NCBI RefSeq assembly: GCF_001422365.1
Contig: NZ_LMMT01000039.1
Span: 308,138-372,137 of the forward strand
Length of the DNA: 64,000 nt
Direction of reading: 5' to 3'
Source: Pseudorhodoferax sp. Leaf265
GTDB lineage: Bacteria > Pseudomonadota > Gammaproteobacteria > Burkholderiales > Burkholderiaceae_C
The position numbers and the translations under genes were made by a program. Positions 36,392 to 46,311 of the stretch are shown here, piece after piece; positions within the stretch are counted from its first letter, which is position 1; each line of letters starts with the position of its first letter. The notes under the pieces were generated by a model. That model ran no database searches, was not told the DNA's origin, and was given only the letters and a program-made list of their open reading frames with translations.

Positions 36392-36486
36392 CAATCCACG
36401 ATGCGGGATGCCAACAGGCAACCACCCGGCGATCCACAGGGCGCCCACAAGTTGTCCAGAGCCCTATCCAGGAATCCTGTGGATAA
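36392..36486. other. Cluster of DnaA-box-like 9-mers
   Basis: TGTGGATAA at 36478-36486 is an exact reverse-complement match to the DnaA box TTATCCACA. CGATCCACA (36430) and TTGTCCAGA (36452) match 7 of 9; CAATCCACG (36392) and CTATCCAGG (36464) match 6 of 9. Five sites in 95 bases, beside AT-rich DNA, resemble a DnaA-binding region, but no replication gene is near. Confidence 0.35.
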
Positions 36487-36553
36487 GTTGTAGATAAAAT
36501 GCTTGTTGTGACCCTGCAACGACCCCTTGGACCAGTTCCCTCGGCTATGCAGT

Positions 36554-36581
36554 TCAGCCTTTTTGCCTACAATGAAGTTCC
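36554..36581 (-). promoter_or_regulatory. Sigma-E-like promoter on the minus strand
   Basis: On the minus strand GGAACTT (36581-36575) is followed after 16 bases by GCTGA (36558-36554), close to the RpoE consensus GGAACTT-N16-TCTGA. Transcription would run left, toward the degP 3' end. It lies directly beyond the rpoE-rseAB-degP operon. Confidence 0.35.
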
Positions 36582-36613
36582 AACTATCGCAGTTGCCAAA
36601 GATTGTTGGTTCT

Positions 36614-36649
36614 GGGCGCGTCGTTGATCGACGCGCCCTTTTTCTTTTT
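36614..36649 (+). terminator. Strong terminator upstream of lepA
   Basis: GGGCGCGTCG and CGACGCGCCC form a perfect 10-bp stem with a TTGAT loop, followed by TTTTTCTTTTT. It ends a transcript coming from the degP side, or a short RNA made within the gap, 40 bases before lepA. Confidence 0.9.
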
Positions 36650-36688
36650 GTGCGCCCTCTAAATTCAATTACTTAAAGCTTCCCGTTG

Positions 36689-38497
36689 ATGCAGCACATC
36701 AGAAATTTTTCGATCATCGCGCACATCGACCATGGCAAATCGACGCTCGCAGACCGCCTGATCCAACGCTGCGGCGGCCTCGCGGAGCGCGAGATGGAAG
36801 CCCAGGTGCTCGACTCGATGGACATCGAAAAAGAGCGTGGGATAACTATCAAGGCACAGACGGCGGCATTGAAGTACACCGCGCGTGACGGCAAGGTCTA
36901 CAACCTCAATCTAATCGACACGCCGGGCCACGTCGACTTCTCCTACGAGGTGAGCCGCTCGCTGTCTGCATGCGAAGGCGCGCTGCTCGTGGTGGATGCG
37001 TCGCAGGGCGTCGAAGCACAGACCGTGGCCAACTGCTACACCGCGCTGGACCTCGGTGTGGAGGTGCTGCCTGTGCTCAACAAGATCGACCTGCCGAACG
37101 CCGATCTGGACAACGCGCGCGCCGAGATCGAAGACGTGATCGGCATCGATGCCACCGATGCGATTCCCTGCTCGGCCAAGACCGGCGTCGGCATCGACGA
37201 GATCCTCGAGGCCGTGGTCGCCAACGTGCCCGCGCCCAAGGGCAATGCCGATGCACCGCTGCGCGCGATGATCATTGACAGCTGGTTCGATTCGTACGTC
37301 GGCGTCGTCATGCTGGTGCGCGTGGTCGACGGCCGCTTGGTCAAGGGCGAACGCTTCAAGATGATGGCCTCGGGCGCGGCCTACAACGCCGACAACCTTG
37401 GCGTCTTCACACCGGCCAACGAGCCGCGTCCTGCGCTCGAAGCGGGTGAGGTGGGCTACATCATCGCGGGCATCAAGGAATTGCAGGCCGCCAAGGTCGG
37501 CGACACCGTCACGCTGGAGAAGAAGCTCCCCAACAACCTGGGCCCGGCCGAGGCGCCGTTGCCGGGCTTCAAGGAGATCCAGCCGCAGGTGTTCGCCGGC
37601 CTGTACCCGACCGAAGCCAGCGAGTACGACTCGCTGCGCGACGCGCTCGAGAAGCTCAAGCTCAACGATGCCTCGCTGCACTACGAGCCCGAGGTCAGCC
37701 AGGCGCTGGGCTTTGGCTTCCGTTGCGGCTTCCTGGGCCTGTTGCACATGGAGATCGTGCAGGAGCGGCTCGAGCGCGAGTTCGACCAGGACCTGATCAC
37801 GACCGCGCCCAGCGTGGTCTACCAGGTCATGAAGAACGACGGCGAAGTGATCATGGTCGAGAACCCGTCCAAGATGCCCGACATCGGCAAGACGGCCGAG
37901 ATCCGCGAGCCCATCGTCACCGTGCACCTGTACATGCCGCAGGAATACGTGGGTGTGGTCATGACGCTGGCCAACCAGAAGCGTGGCGTGCAGATGAACA
38001 TGGCCTACAAGGGCCGCCAGGTGGTGCTGACCTACGAGATGCCGCTCGGCGAGATCGTGCTGGACTTCTTCGACAAGCTCAAATCCGTCAGCCGCGGCTA
38101 CGCGTCCATGGACTACGAGTTCAAGGAGTACCGCGCCTCCGACGTCGTGAAGGTCGACATCCTGCTCAACGGCGACAAGGTCGATGCGCTGTCCATCATC
38201 GTGCACCGCAGCCAGTCGCAGTACCGCGGCCGTGCGGTCGTGGCCAAGATGCGCGAGATCATTTCGCGCCAGATGTACGACGTGGCGATCCAGGCTGCCA
38301 TCGGGGCCAACATCATCGCGCGTGAGACAATCAAGGCTTTGCGCAAGAACGTCCTGGCCAAGTGCTACGGCGGCGATATTTCCCGCAAGCGCAAGCTCCT
38401 CGAAAAACAAAAGGCTGGCAAGAAACGCATGAAGCAGATTGGCTCGGTGGAAGTTCCTCAGGAGGCCTTCCTGGCCATTTTGCAGGTGGAAGACTGA
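36689..38497 (+). CDS. lepA: Elongation factor 4 (LepA)
   Basis: A 602-aa ribosome-bound GTPase acting on initiation or stalled elongation complexes. G1 is [10 protein letters not shown]2/switch [10 protein letters not shown]3 DTPGHVDF, G4 NKIDLP, and the C-terminal domain ends with [20 protein letters not shown]. The ATG at 36689 is chosen; a TTG lies one codon earlier. It starts the conserved lepA-lepB order; its TGA overlaps the lepB ATG by one base. The promoter must lie in the 40 bases after the terminator, where TAAATT (36660) is the only -10 candidate. Confidence 0.97.
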   Translation: MQHIRNFSIIAHIDHGKSTLADRLIQRCGGLAEREMEAQVLDSMDIEKERGITIKAQTAALKYTARDGKVYNLNLIDTPGHVDFSYEVSRSLSACEGALLVVDASQGVEAQTVANCYTALDLGVEVLPVLNKIDLPNADLDNARAEIEDVIGIDATDAIPCSAKTGVGIDEILEAVVANVPAPKGNADAPLRAMIIDSWFDSYVGVVMLVRVVDGRLVKGERFKMMASGAAYNADNLGVFTPANEPRPALEAGEVGYIIAGIKELQAAKVGDTVTLEKKLPNNLGPAEAPLPGFKEIQPQVFAGLYPTEASEYDSLRDALEKLKLNDASLHYEPEVSQALGFGFRCGFLGLLHMEIVQERLEREFDQDLITTAPSVVYQVMKNDGEVIMVENPSKMPDIGKTAEIREPIVTVHLYMPQEYVGVVMTLANQKRGVQMNMAYKGRQVVLTYEMPLGEIVLDFFDKLKSVSRGYASMDYEFKEYRASDVVKVDILLNGDKVDALSIIVHRSQSQYRGRAVVAKMREIISRQMYDVAIQAAIGANIIARETIKALRKNVLAKCYGGDISRKRKLLEKQKAGKKRMKQIGSVEVPQEAFLAILQVED

Positions 38498-39465
38498 TGC
38501 CGGTCATCACCACCGCCATCCTCGCCGGCTTCGTCGCCTACGCGGGGGCCTGGTACCTTGGGCGCCTCGAAGGCAACTTCGCACTGTTGCTGTTCCTCGC
38601 AACCTTCGTGACGGGCCTGTACTGGCTGGCCGAGCGCCTCTATTTCCTGCCGCGACGGCGCAAGGCCGTGGCACTCCTTGAGCAGCAGACCGCGCAACGC
38701 AAGCAGGACCTGGCCGCCAAGGGCATCACCCAGGTCGACAACGTGGACCTGGCCGAGGCCAAGAGCCGCCTGCTCATGCAGCCCTGGTGGCTGGACTGGA
38801 CAGCCGGCCTGTTCCCGGTGATCCTGGTGGTGTTCCTGCTGCGCTCCTTCCTGTTCGAACCGTTCAAGATCCCCTCGGGCTCGATGATCCCGACGCTGCT
38901 CGTGGGCGACCTGATCCTGGTCAACAAGTACCACTACGGCGTGCGCCTGCCGGTCATCAACACCAAGATCACGGAAGGCAATCCGCTGCAGCGCGGCGAC
39001 GTGGTGGTGTTCCGCTACCCGCCCAAGCCCAGCCTGGACTACATCAAGCGCGTGGTCGGCGTGCCTGGCGACGAAGTGGCCTATCTGAACAAGCGCCTGA
39101 CCGTGAACGGCCAGCCCGTGCCCACCAGTTCCGTGCCCGAGTTCTTCGACCAGGACGCGATGCGCTACTTCAAGCAGTACGAGGAAAAGCTCGGCGAGAA
39201 GCCGCACCGCCTGCTGATCGACGACGATCGCCCCGCCTTCATCCCCGGCGTGGAGAATTTCGCCGGCAAGGACCAGTGCCGCTACAGTGTCGAGGGCGTG
39301 GTCTGCAAGGTGCCCGAGGGCAACTACTTCATGATGGGCGACAACCGCGACAACTCGTTGGACTCGCGCTACTGGGGCTTCGTGCCGGACGCCAACATCG
39401 TCGGCAAAGCCTTCTTCATCTGGATGAACTTCGGCAGTTTCGGGCGCATCGGCGCCTTCAATTGA
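38497..39465 (+). CDS. lepB: Signal peptidase I
   Basis: Cleaves signal peptides of exported proteins at the outer face of the inner membrane. The 322-aa chain has membrane segments at about 3-22, 28-46 and 101-118; the catalytic dyad is S129 (IPSGSMIPTL) and K184 (DYIKRVVG), followed by GDNRDNSLDSRYWG. It starts within the lepA stop (TGATG). Downstream, DUF4845 follows after 11 bases with a strong AGGAGG site. Confidence 0.96.
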   Translation: MPVITTAILAGFVAYAGAWYLGRLEGNFALLLFLATFVTGLYWLAERLYFLPRRRKAVALLEQQTAQRKQDLAAKGITQVDNVDLAEAKSRLLMQPWWLDWTAGLFPVILVVFLLRSFLFEPFKIPSGSMIPTLLVGDLILVNKYHYGVRLPVINTKITEGNPLQRGDVVVFRYPPKPSLDYIKRVVGVPGDEVAYLNKRLTVNGQPVPTSSVPEFFDQDAMRYFKQYEEKLGEKPHRLLIDDDRPAFIPGVENFAGKDQCRYSVEGVVCKVPEGNYFMMGDNRDNSLDSRYWGFVPDANIVGKAFFIWMNFGSFGRIGAFN

Positions 39466-39476
39466 GGAGGCGGACA

Positions 39477-39845
39477 GTGGGGACTCTTTCGCAGCATCGG
39501 CGTCTGGGTGGCCGGCAGACCGGCCTGAGCTTCTTCGGCGTTGTCATCCTCGGCGCCATCGTGGTGTTCTGTTTCGTGGTCGGCGCCAAGATCGTGCCGA
39601 CCGTGGTGGAGTACCAGGCCATCCGCAAGGCAGCCGACCGCGCTGCCGCGGGTACGACGGTGGCCGAGGTGCGATCCCTGTTCGACCGTTCCGCTGCCGT
39701 GGATGACATTTCGTCCATCAAAGGCACGGACCTGGCCGTCAGCAAGGAAGGCGAGAAGGTCGTCGTGTCCTTCGCCTACAACAAGGAGATCGAGCTGTTC
39801 GGCCCGGCCTACCTGTTGCTCAAGTACCAGGGCCGGTCCCGCTAG
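39477..39845 (+). CDS. DUF4845 membrane protein
   Basis: A 122-aa protein with one N-terminal membrane helix (about 16-38, TGLSFFGVVILGAIVVFCFV) and a small soluble domain (VEYQAIRKAADRAAAGTT and SFAYNKEIELFGPAYLLLKY) matching DUF4845. The family is regularly found between lepB and rnc in beta- and gammaproteobacteria; its function is unknown. The GTG start at 39477 is supported by AGGAGG six bases before it. It may assist LepB in the membrane, by position only. Confidence 0.85.
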   Translation: MGTLSQHRRLGGRQTGLSFFGVVILGAIVVFCFVVGAKIVPTVVEYQAIRKAADRAAAGTTVAEVRSLFDRSAAVDDISSIKGTDLAVSKEGEKVVVSFAYNKEIELFGPAYLLLKYQGRSR

Positions 39846-39854
39846 TGTTTCCGC

Positions 39855-40538
39855 GTGAACCCTGACCTCGCGGCGCTGCAGCAGCGCCTGCATTACCGCT
39901 TCTCCGACGAACGCCTGCTGCTGCGCGCCGTCACCCACCGCAGCTTTTCGGCCGACCACAACGAGCGCCTGGAATTCCTGGGCGATTCGGTGCTGAACCT
40001 GTCCATCTCAGGCCTGCTGTACCAGCGCCTGGCCGACCTGCCCGAAGGCGACCTCTCGCGCGTGCGTGCCAACCTGGTCAAGCAGGACACGCTGCACGGC
40101 ATCGCCGTCGGCCTGGACCTGGCGGCAGTGTTGCGCCTGGGCGAGGGCGAGGCGCGCTCGGGCGGCTTCAGGCGGCCGTCCATCCTGGCCGATGCGCTGG
40201 AAGCTGTGATCGGCGCCACCTACCTGGACGGTGGTTTCGCCGCGGGCGAGGCCCTGGTGCAGCGCCTGTTCGCCAAGGTCGCCATCAACCCGCAGATGCA
40301 GGCCATCGGCAAGGATCCGAAAACGGCCTTGCAGGAGTGGCTGCAAGGCCGCAAGATGAAGCTGCCTGCCTACACCGTGGTCAGCATCCTGGGCGCGGCC
40401 CACAGCCAGACCTTCGACGTGGAGTGCGCCATCGAGGAGATGGGCCTGCGCGAACGCGGCATCGGCGGTTCGCGCCGTGCCGGCGAACAGGCCGCCGCCA
40501 CCGCCATGCTGGCCAAACTGAAAGTGAGCAAGCCATGA
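39855..40538 (+). CDS. rnc: Ribonuclease III
   Basis: Cuts double-stranded RNA, including rRNA precursors. The 227-aa protein has the signature [14 protein letters not shown], the second acidic site [15 protein letters not shown], and a C-terminal dsRNA-binding domain ([13 protein letters not shown] to [13 protein letters not shown]). The start is GTG at 39855, nine bases after DUF4845. Its stop overlaps era by four bases. Confidence 0.97.
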   Translation: MNPDLAALQQRLHYRFSDERLLLRAVTHRSFSADHNERLEFLGDSVLNLSISGLLYQRLADLPEGDLSRVRANLVKQDTLHGIAVGLDLAAVLRLGEGEARSGGFRRPSILADALEAVIGATYLDGGFAAGEALVQRLFAKVAINPQMQAIGKDPKTALQEWLQGRKMKLPAYTVVSILGAAHSQTFDVECAIEEMGLRERGIGGSRRAGEQAAATAMLAKLKVSKP

Positions 40539-41488
40539 GCGAAGAAGCCAATCCCCCTCTGCCCGAGATCCCGCCAGCGCCGGGCGCCGAGGGCCAGCGC
40601 TGCGGCCTGATCGCCATCGTCGGCAAGCCCAACGTGGGCAAGTCCACGCTGCTCAATGCGCTGGTCGGCCAGAAGATCAGCATCACCTCGCGCAAGGCGC
40701 AGACCACGCGCCACCGCATCACCGGCATGCGCACGCGCGGGGCCACGCAGTTCGTGTTCGTGGACACGCCGGGCTTCCAGACCCGGCACGACAACGCGCT
40801 GAACCGTTCGTTGAACAAGACCGTGCTGGGCGCGGTCGGCGATGTGGACCTGGTGCTGTTCGTGGTGGAGGCCGGTAGCTTCACGCTGGCCGACGCCAAG
40901 GTGCTCTCGCTGCTCAAGGAGGGCACACCCGTGGTGCTGCTGGCCAACAAGCTGGACAACGTGCACCGGCGCGCCGAGATCGCGCCCTGGCTCAAGTCCA
41001 TGCAGGAGCGCCACGCGTTCGCCGAGTTCGTGCCCATGTCGGCCAAGAACGCCAAGGACATCGAGCGCCTGTTCGGCATCTGCGAGAAGTACCTGCCCGA
41101 ACAGGCCTGGTTCTACGCCGAGGACGAGCTGACCGACCGCAGCGAGAAGTTCCTCGTCACCGAGACCGTGCGCGAGAAGCTGTTCCGCCTGACCGGCGAC
41201 GAACTGCCCTACACCTCGACCGTCATCATCGACCAGTACAGCGAGGAGCCGGGCCGCGGCCCCAACAAGCGCCTGGTGCGCATCGCTGCGACCATCGTGG
41301 TCGAGCGCGACGGCCACAAGGCCATGGTGATCGGCGACAAGGGCGAGCGCATCAAGCGCATCGGCACCGAGACGCGGGTGGAGCTTGAGAAGCTCATGGA
41401 CGCCAAGGTCTTCCTCGAGCTGTGGGTCAAGGTGCGCTCGGGCTGGGCCGACGACGAAGCGCGCGTGCGCTCGTTCGGTTACGAGTGA
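40535..41488 (+). CDS. era: GTPase Era
   Basis: A 317-aa GTPase needed for 16S rRNA maturation and 30S assembly. G1 is [10 protein letters not shown]3 DTPGF, G4 NKLD; the C-terminal KH domain includes [18 protein letters not shown] short acidic/proline N-tail (about 22 residues) precedes the G domain. It is coupled to rnc (ATGA overlap), an arrangement that is also found in E. coli. recO follows after four bases. Confidence 0.97.
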   Translation: MSEEANPPLPEIPPAPGAEGQRCGLIAIVGKPNVGKSTLLNALVGQKISITSRKAQTTRHRITGMRTRGATQFVFVDTPGFQTRHDNALNRSLNKTVLGAVGDVDLVLFVVEAGSFTLADAKVLSLLKEGTPVVLLANKLDNVHRRAEIAPWLKSMQERHAFAEFVPMSAKNAKDIERLFGICEKYLPEQAWFYAEDELTDRSEKFLVTETVREKLFRLTGDELPYTSTVIIDQYSEEPGRGPNKRLVRIAATIVVERDGHKAMVIGDKGERIKRIGTETRVELEKLMDAKVFLELWVKVRSGWADDEARVRSFGYE

Positions 41489-41492
41489 GCAT

Positions 41493-42238
41493 GTGGCCGT
41501 CCGACGGGTTCTCGACGAGCCGGCCTATGTGCTGCACCGCTACGACTGGAGCGAGTCCAGCCTGATCCTAGACGTGTTCACGCGCCGCCATGGGCGCGTG
41601 GCGCTGGTGGCCAAAGGCGCCAAGCGGCCCAGTTCCAGCTTCCGCCCCGTGCTGCTGCCGCTGCAGGCGCTGCGCCTGGCCTTCGGCGGCGATGGCGAGA
41701 TCCGCACGCTCAAGGGCGCGGAGTGGGGCGGCGGCCATGTCATGCCGACCGGCGACGCGCTGCTGGCCGGCTACTACCTCAACGAGCTGCTGCAGCGCCT
41801 GCTCGCGCGCGAGGACGCGCACCCCGAACTGTTCGATGCCTACAGTCAGGCCGTGGCACTGCTGGCCTCCGAGCACGGCGAGGCGCTGCAGCCTGTGCTG
41901 CGCAGCTTCGAGTTGCTGCTGCTGCGCGAGACCGGCGTGCTGCCCGCGCTGGACCTGCAGACTGCCACGCTGGCGCCGCTCGATCAGGACACGCAGTACA
42001 CGCTGGTGCCCGAAGGCGGCCTGCGCGAGCGCCATGGCGACGACCGCGCCGGTCTGTCGGGCGCGCAATGGGCTGCGCTGCACGATGCCTTGCTGGACGC
42101 CGCGCCCTTCATGGCCACGCTGCATGCGAGCGCCCACCTGGCGTCTGCGCTCAAGCCGCAGCTGCGCACCCTGCTGCACTACCATTGCGGCGGTACCCCG
42201 CTGCACACCCGGCAGCTGATGATGGACCTGCAAGCCCT

Positions 42239-42242
<4 letters not shown>
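41493..42242 (+). CDS. recO: DNA repair protein RecO
   Basis: A RecF-pathway mediator that helps load RecA and anneals single strands. The 249-aa protein begins with the OB-fold ([20 protein letters not shown], then [15 protein letters not shown]) and continues in a helical domain. The zinc-site cysteines of some RecO proteins are absent. GTG at 41493 is the only reasonable start after era. Its stop overlaps the pdxJ ATG. Confidence 0.94.
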
Positions 42243-42990
<748 letters not shown>

Positions 42991-42994
<4 letters not shown>

Positions 42995-43383
42995 TCCACG
43001 GCCTGGGCACCGACATCTGCGATGTGCGGCGCATCCGCGAGAGCGTGGAGCGCCATGGCGAGCGCTTTGCCGAGAAGGTGCTCAGCGAGGCCGAACTGGC
43101 CGTCTACCGCCGCCGCAGCACACGCTGGCCCGACCGCGGCCTGCGCTACCTGGCGACGCGCTTCTCGGCCAAGGAGGCTTTCAGCAAGGCCATCGGCCTG
43201 GGCATGCGCATGCCCATGACCTGGCGCAGCTGCGAGATCGCCAACCTTGCGAGCGGCCAGCCCGTCATCGTGCTGCACGGCGTGCTCAAGACCTGGTTCG
43301 AGGCGCAGGGCCTGACGGCACACGTCACGCTGACCGACGAGACCGACTACGCGGCGAGCTTTGTCGTCGTGGAAAAAAACTGA
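42991..43383 (+). CDS. acpS: Holo-ACP synthase
   Basis: Transfers phosphopantetheine from CoA to AcpP. The 130-aa protein shows the metal-binding D8 in [12 protein letters not shown] and the second motif [15 protein letters not shown]. It activates the acpP product encoded at 30313. It overlaps pdxJ and is two bases before nagZ. Confidence 0.96.
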
Positions 43384-43385
43384 AG

Positions 43386-44465
43386 ATGCAACACGCTCCC
43401 CTGATCCTCGACATCGCCGGCACCCAACTTTCCGACGACGACCGCCGCCGCCTGAGCCATCCGCTTGTGGGCGGCATGATCCTCTTCGCGCGCAACTGGC
43501 AGGACCGCGCCCAGCTCACGGCGCTGTGCGCCGAGATCCACGCACTGCGCCCCGACCTGCTGATCTGCGTGGACCACGAAGGCGGCCGCGTGCAGCGTTT
43601 CAAGAGCGATGGCTTCACGCACCTGCCACCCATGCGCGCGCTGGGCGAGCTCTGGTTGCGCGCCGACGAGCAGCAGCCCGGCGAAGGCGCGATGGCCGCC
43701 ATGGCCGCTGCCACCGCCTGCGGCTATGTGCTGGGTGCCGAGCTGCGTGCCTGTGGCGTGGATTTCAGCTTCACGCCCGTGCTCGACCTGGACCACGGCG
43801 GCAGCGGCGTGATCGGCGACCGCGCTTTTGCGCGCGACCCGCGCGTGGTCGCCATGTTGGGGCGCGGGCTCGCCCAGGGCCTGCTGCAGGCCGGCATGGC
43901 CAACTGCGGCAAGCACTTCCCCGGCCACGGCTTCGTTCGTGCCGATTCGCACACCGACACCCCCATCGACCGCCGCAGCCTCAAGGCCATCCTGGCCGAC
44001 GACGCCCAGCCCTACCGCTGGCTGGAGGGCGTGCTCACGGCCGTGATGCCCGCGCACGTGGTCTACACCAAGGTCGACGCGCGCCCGGCCGGCTTCTCGC
44101 CACGCTGGCTGCAGGACATCCTGCGTGGCCAGCTGGGCTTCGACGGTGCCGTGTTCAGCGACGACCTCAGCATGGCCGGCGCACGCCAGCTCGACGGCCG
44201 CACGCTCAGCTACACCGAGGCGGCACAGGCCGCGCTGCAGGCGGGCTGCGACCTCGCGCTGCTGTGCAACCAGTCGCTGGGCGAGGGCGCCGCCCTGGAT
44301 GAACTCATCAATGGCCTGGCCCGGGCGCAGATCGAGGGCCGCTGGCAACCGTCAGAGGCCTCCGAGCAGCGCCGCCTGGCCCTGCTGCCGCGCACGCCGG
44401 CCGCGGACTGGGATGCGCTCATGACGCTGCCGGCCTACATGCAGGCGCTCTGGAAGCTGCCCTGA
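43386..44465 (+). CDS. nagZ: Beta-N-acetylhexosaminidase (family GH3)
   Basis: A cytosolic enzyme that removes GlcNAc from muropeptides in cell-wall recycling; it also affects AmpC induction in some species. The 359-aa chain has the GH3 signature [16 protein letters not shown] with the catalytic histidine, and [10 protein letters not shown] with the nucleophile aspartate. ATG at 43386 follows acpS by two bases. It ends four bases before the convergent Hsp70-like gene. Confidence 0.95.
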   Translation: MQHAPLILDIAGTQLSDDDRRRLSHPLVGGMILFARNWQDRAQLTALCAEIHALRPDLLICVDHEGGRVQRFKSDGFTHLPPMRALGELWLRADEQQPGEGAMAAMAAATACGYVLGAELRACGVDFSFTPVLDLDHGGSGVIGDRAFARDPRVVAMLGRGLAQGLLQAGMANCGKHFPGHGFVRADSHTDTPIDRRSLKAILADDAQPYRWLEGVLTAVMPAHVVYTKVDARPAGFSPRWLQDILRGQLGFDGAVFSDDLSMAGARQLDGRTLSYTEAAQAALQAGCDLALLCNQSLGEGAALDELINGLARAQIEGRWQPSEASEQRRLALLPRTPAADWDALMTLPAYMQALWKLP

Positions 44466-44469
44466 CGCT

Positions 44470-45738
44470 TCAGGCGCCGTACAGCGTGCGCGCCTGGTAG
44501 GCCAGGCCGGCGGCCACACCGCCGAACAGGTCGCCCTCGACCAGCGGCACACCCACGAAGCCGGCCCGCAAGGCCGCCTGGAACGGCCGCAGTGCCGACG
44601 AGCCGCCGGTCAGGTAGATGGCCTGCAGATCGCCCGGTGCGATGCCGGCCGCGCGCACGCAGTCCTGCGCGCAGACGACCACGCGGGCGAGCAGCGCGTC
44701 GAGTTCTTCCGCCAACTGCGCAGGCGTCAGCGCGATGGCCAGGCGGGGTTCGATGTCAGCCAGCGCCATCGAGGCTTCGGCATCGCGCAGCGAAACCTCG
44801 ATCTTGGCCCGCTCCACGGTCTCGGCAATCCGGTGGCCCTGGCCTTCGCCGACCACGTGCAGCAGGCGGTCGTGCAGGCGCAAATCGCTGTAGTTCACGC
44901 GCAGTGCGCGCGCCTCGCGCAGCGCCCGCGGTCCCGACACCCAGTGAATCAGGTGCCAGGACGACAGCTCGAAGAACATGCCGCTGGGCACCTCGCGTCC
45001 GTCCGGCCCGTGGTGACCGAAGCCCAGTGCGGGCATCACGCGCGCGAGGTTGAGCCGCTGGTCGAAGTCGGTGCCACCGATGTGCACGCCGCGCGTGGCC
45101 AGCACGTCGGCACTGCGGTCGGTGGCATCGGCCCGGCCGGGCGCGAGCCGCACGACCGTGAAGTCCGAGGTGCCGCCGCCGATGTCGGCCACCAGCACCA
45201 GCGATTCGCCCGCGATGCGGCGCTCGTAGTCCAGCGCCGCGGCGATGGGCTCGAACTGGAAGGCGATGTTCTCGAAGCCGGCAGTCAGCGCGGCGGCGCG
45301 CAGGCTGTCCTCGGCCTGGCGGTCGCGCGCGGCATCGTCGTCGACGAAGTGCACAGGCCGGCCCAGCACCACGCGGCGCGGACGCGCACCCAACTGGCGT
45401 TCGGCGCGCGATGCCAGTTCGGACAGGAACAGCGCCACCACGTCCTCGAAGCGCACCAGCTGGTCGCCGATGGCCGTGGTCTCCTGCATCAGCGCGCTGC
45501 CCAGCACGCTCTTGAGCGAGCGCATGAGCCGGCCTTCCAGGCCCGCCAGGTACTGCTCCATGGCGTCGCGACCGAAGTGGCGCTGGCCTTCCTCGGTGTT
45601 GTAGAAGACGGCCGTGGGCAGCGTGGTGGCCGCACCTTCCACAGCCAGGGCCTGCGCCAGGCCATTGGCGCCCACCCAGGCGACGGCCGAGTTGGAGGTG
45701 CCGAAGTCGATGCCGAGTGCCGGCGCGGAGGTCTTCAC
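44470..45738 (-). CDS. Hsp70-family protein without substrate-binding domain (YegD-like)
   Basis: A 422-aa actin/Hsp70-type ATPase. Phosphate 1 is GIDFGTSNSAVAW, phosphate 2 ADIGGGTSDFTVV, adenosine motif LTGGSSALRPFQ. The C-terminal substrate-binding and lid domains of DnaK are missing: the chain ends at GLAYQARTLYGA. That matches the YegD subfamily, whose role is unknown. Its ATG overlaps the end of the mscS-type gene (ATGA at 45735-45738), so it is translated with a membrane channel and lysS. Confidence 0.88.
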   Translation of the reverse strand: MKTSAPALGIDFGTSNSAVAWVGANGLAQALAVEGAATTLPTAVFYNTEEGQRHFGRDAMEQYLAGLEGRLMRSLKSVLGSALMQETTAIGDQLVRFEDVVALFLSELASRAERQLGARPRRVVLGRPVHFVDDDAARDRQAEDSLRAAALTAGFENIAFQFEPIAAALDYERRIAGESLVLVADIGGGTSDFTVVRLAPGRADATDRSADVLATRGVHIGGTDFDQRLNLARVMPALGFGHHGPDGREVPSGMFFELSSWHLIHWVSGPRALREARALRVNYSDLRLHDRLLHVVGEGQGHRIAETVERAKIEVSLRDAEASMALADIEPRLAIALTPAQLAEELDALLARVVVCAQDCVRAAGIAPGDLQAIYLTGGSSALRPFQAALRAGFVGVPLVEGDLFGGVAAGLAYQARTLYGA

Positions 45739-46310
45739 AGCGACAGCGTGCCCGGGTCGGTACGCCAGCGGCGCAGCGACTTCTGGAAGAACAGCGCGTT
45801 GGGCACCTGCAGCAGCGCGCCGGCGTGCTCGGCCGTCACGTCTTCCAGCGTGGTGTAGACCAGCTGGATGTCGATCACGCGGCCCTTGATGCCGGGCTTG
45901 TCGCCCGAGTCGATCAGCTCCACCACGTCACCGAGCCGGAACGGCCGCGTGCTGAAGATCAGCACTGCGCAGAACAGGTTGGACAGCACGCTCCAGGCCG
46001 CGAAGAAGGCCACGGCCGCCACCGTCACGAAGCCCGTGAAGCCGGTCCACAGCACCGTGGCCGAGACGCCCAGGCGCTCCATCACGAGCAGGAAGGCTGC
46101 ACCGTAGATCAGGTAGCGCAGCATGTTGCGCACGGGCGCGACGAGATCGGTTGGCAGCTGGTAGCGCAGGCCCACGCGCGAGACCAGGCGGCGCAGCAGG
46201 TACTGCAACAGCCAGGCCACGACCAGAATGCCGACGATCTGCAGCCCCGGCACGATGACGTCGATCCACTCGTGCGCCCACAGGGGCAGGTACTCGCGCA
46301 AGCGCAACAA
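45735..46310 (-). CDS. Small MscS-family mechanosensitive channel
   Basis: A 191-aa inner-membrane protein with three helices at about 19-39, 62-80 and 84-107, then the MscS beta-domain (FSTRPFRLGDVVELID, NALFFQKS). The third helix is rich in Gly/Ala/Phe like the pore helix of MscS. It lacks the C-terminal alpha/beta portal of the E. coli channel, so this is a minimal form. The start appears to be TTG at 46310, one base after the lysS stop; the only internal ATG would remove two helices. It is coupled to the Hsp70-like gene downstream. Confidence 0.85.
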   Translation of the reverse strand: MLRLREYLPLWAHEWIDVIVPGLQIVGILVVAWLLQYLLRRLVSRVGLRYQLPTDLVAPVRNMLRYLIYGAAFLLVMERLGVSATVLWTGFTGFVTVAAVAFFAAWSVLSNLFCAVLIFSTRPFRLGDVVELIDSGDKPGIKGRVIDIQLVYTTLEDVTAEHAGALLQVPNALFFQKSLRRWRTDPGTLSL

Positions 46311-46311
46311 C

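Larger units (their letters stand above)
36179..36688. promoter_or_regulatory. degP-lepA intergenic region (510 bp)
   Basis: The longest AT-richer stretch of the window. It contains a large hairpin just after degP, T-runs at 36266-36295, a -10-like TAGAAT at 36341-36346, a DnaA-box-like cluster at 36392-36486, a sigma-E-like promoter on the minus strand at 36554-36581 and a strong terminator at 36614. An open frame on the minus strand (36274-36519, TTG start, 81 codons) shows no family features. A small RNA ending at 36649 is possible. Confidence 0.5.

Noticed and set aside
36392-36500. Chromosomal or plasmid replication origin
   Set aside because: Only one box is exact, no dnaA, dnaN, rpmH, parAB or rep gene is near, and no tandem iterons are seen. 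Kept as a DnaA-binding candidate only.
36274-36519. An 81-codon minus-strand frame with a TTG start and AAGGGG before it
   Set aside because: It has no family motif, contains the DnaA-box cluster and T-runs, and its codon use differs from all neighbours. It is kept only as part of the sigma-E promoter finding.
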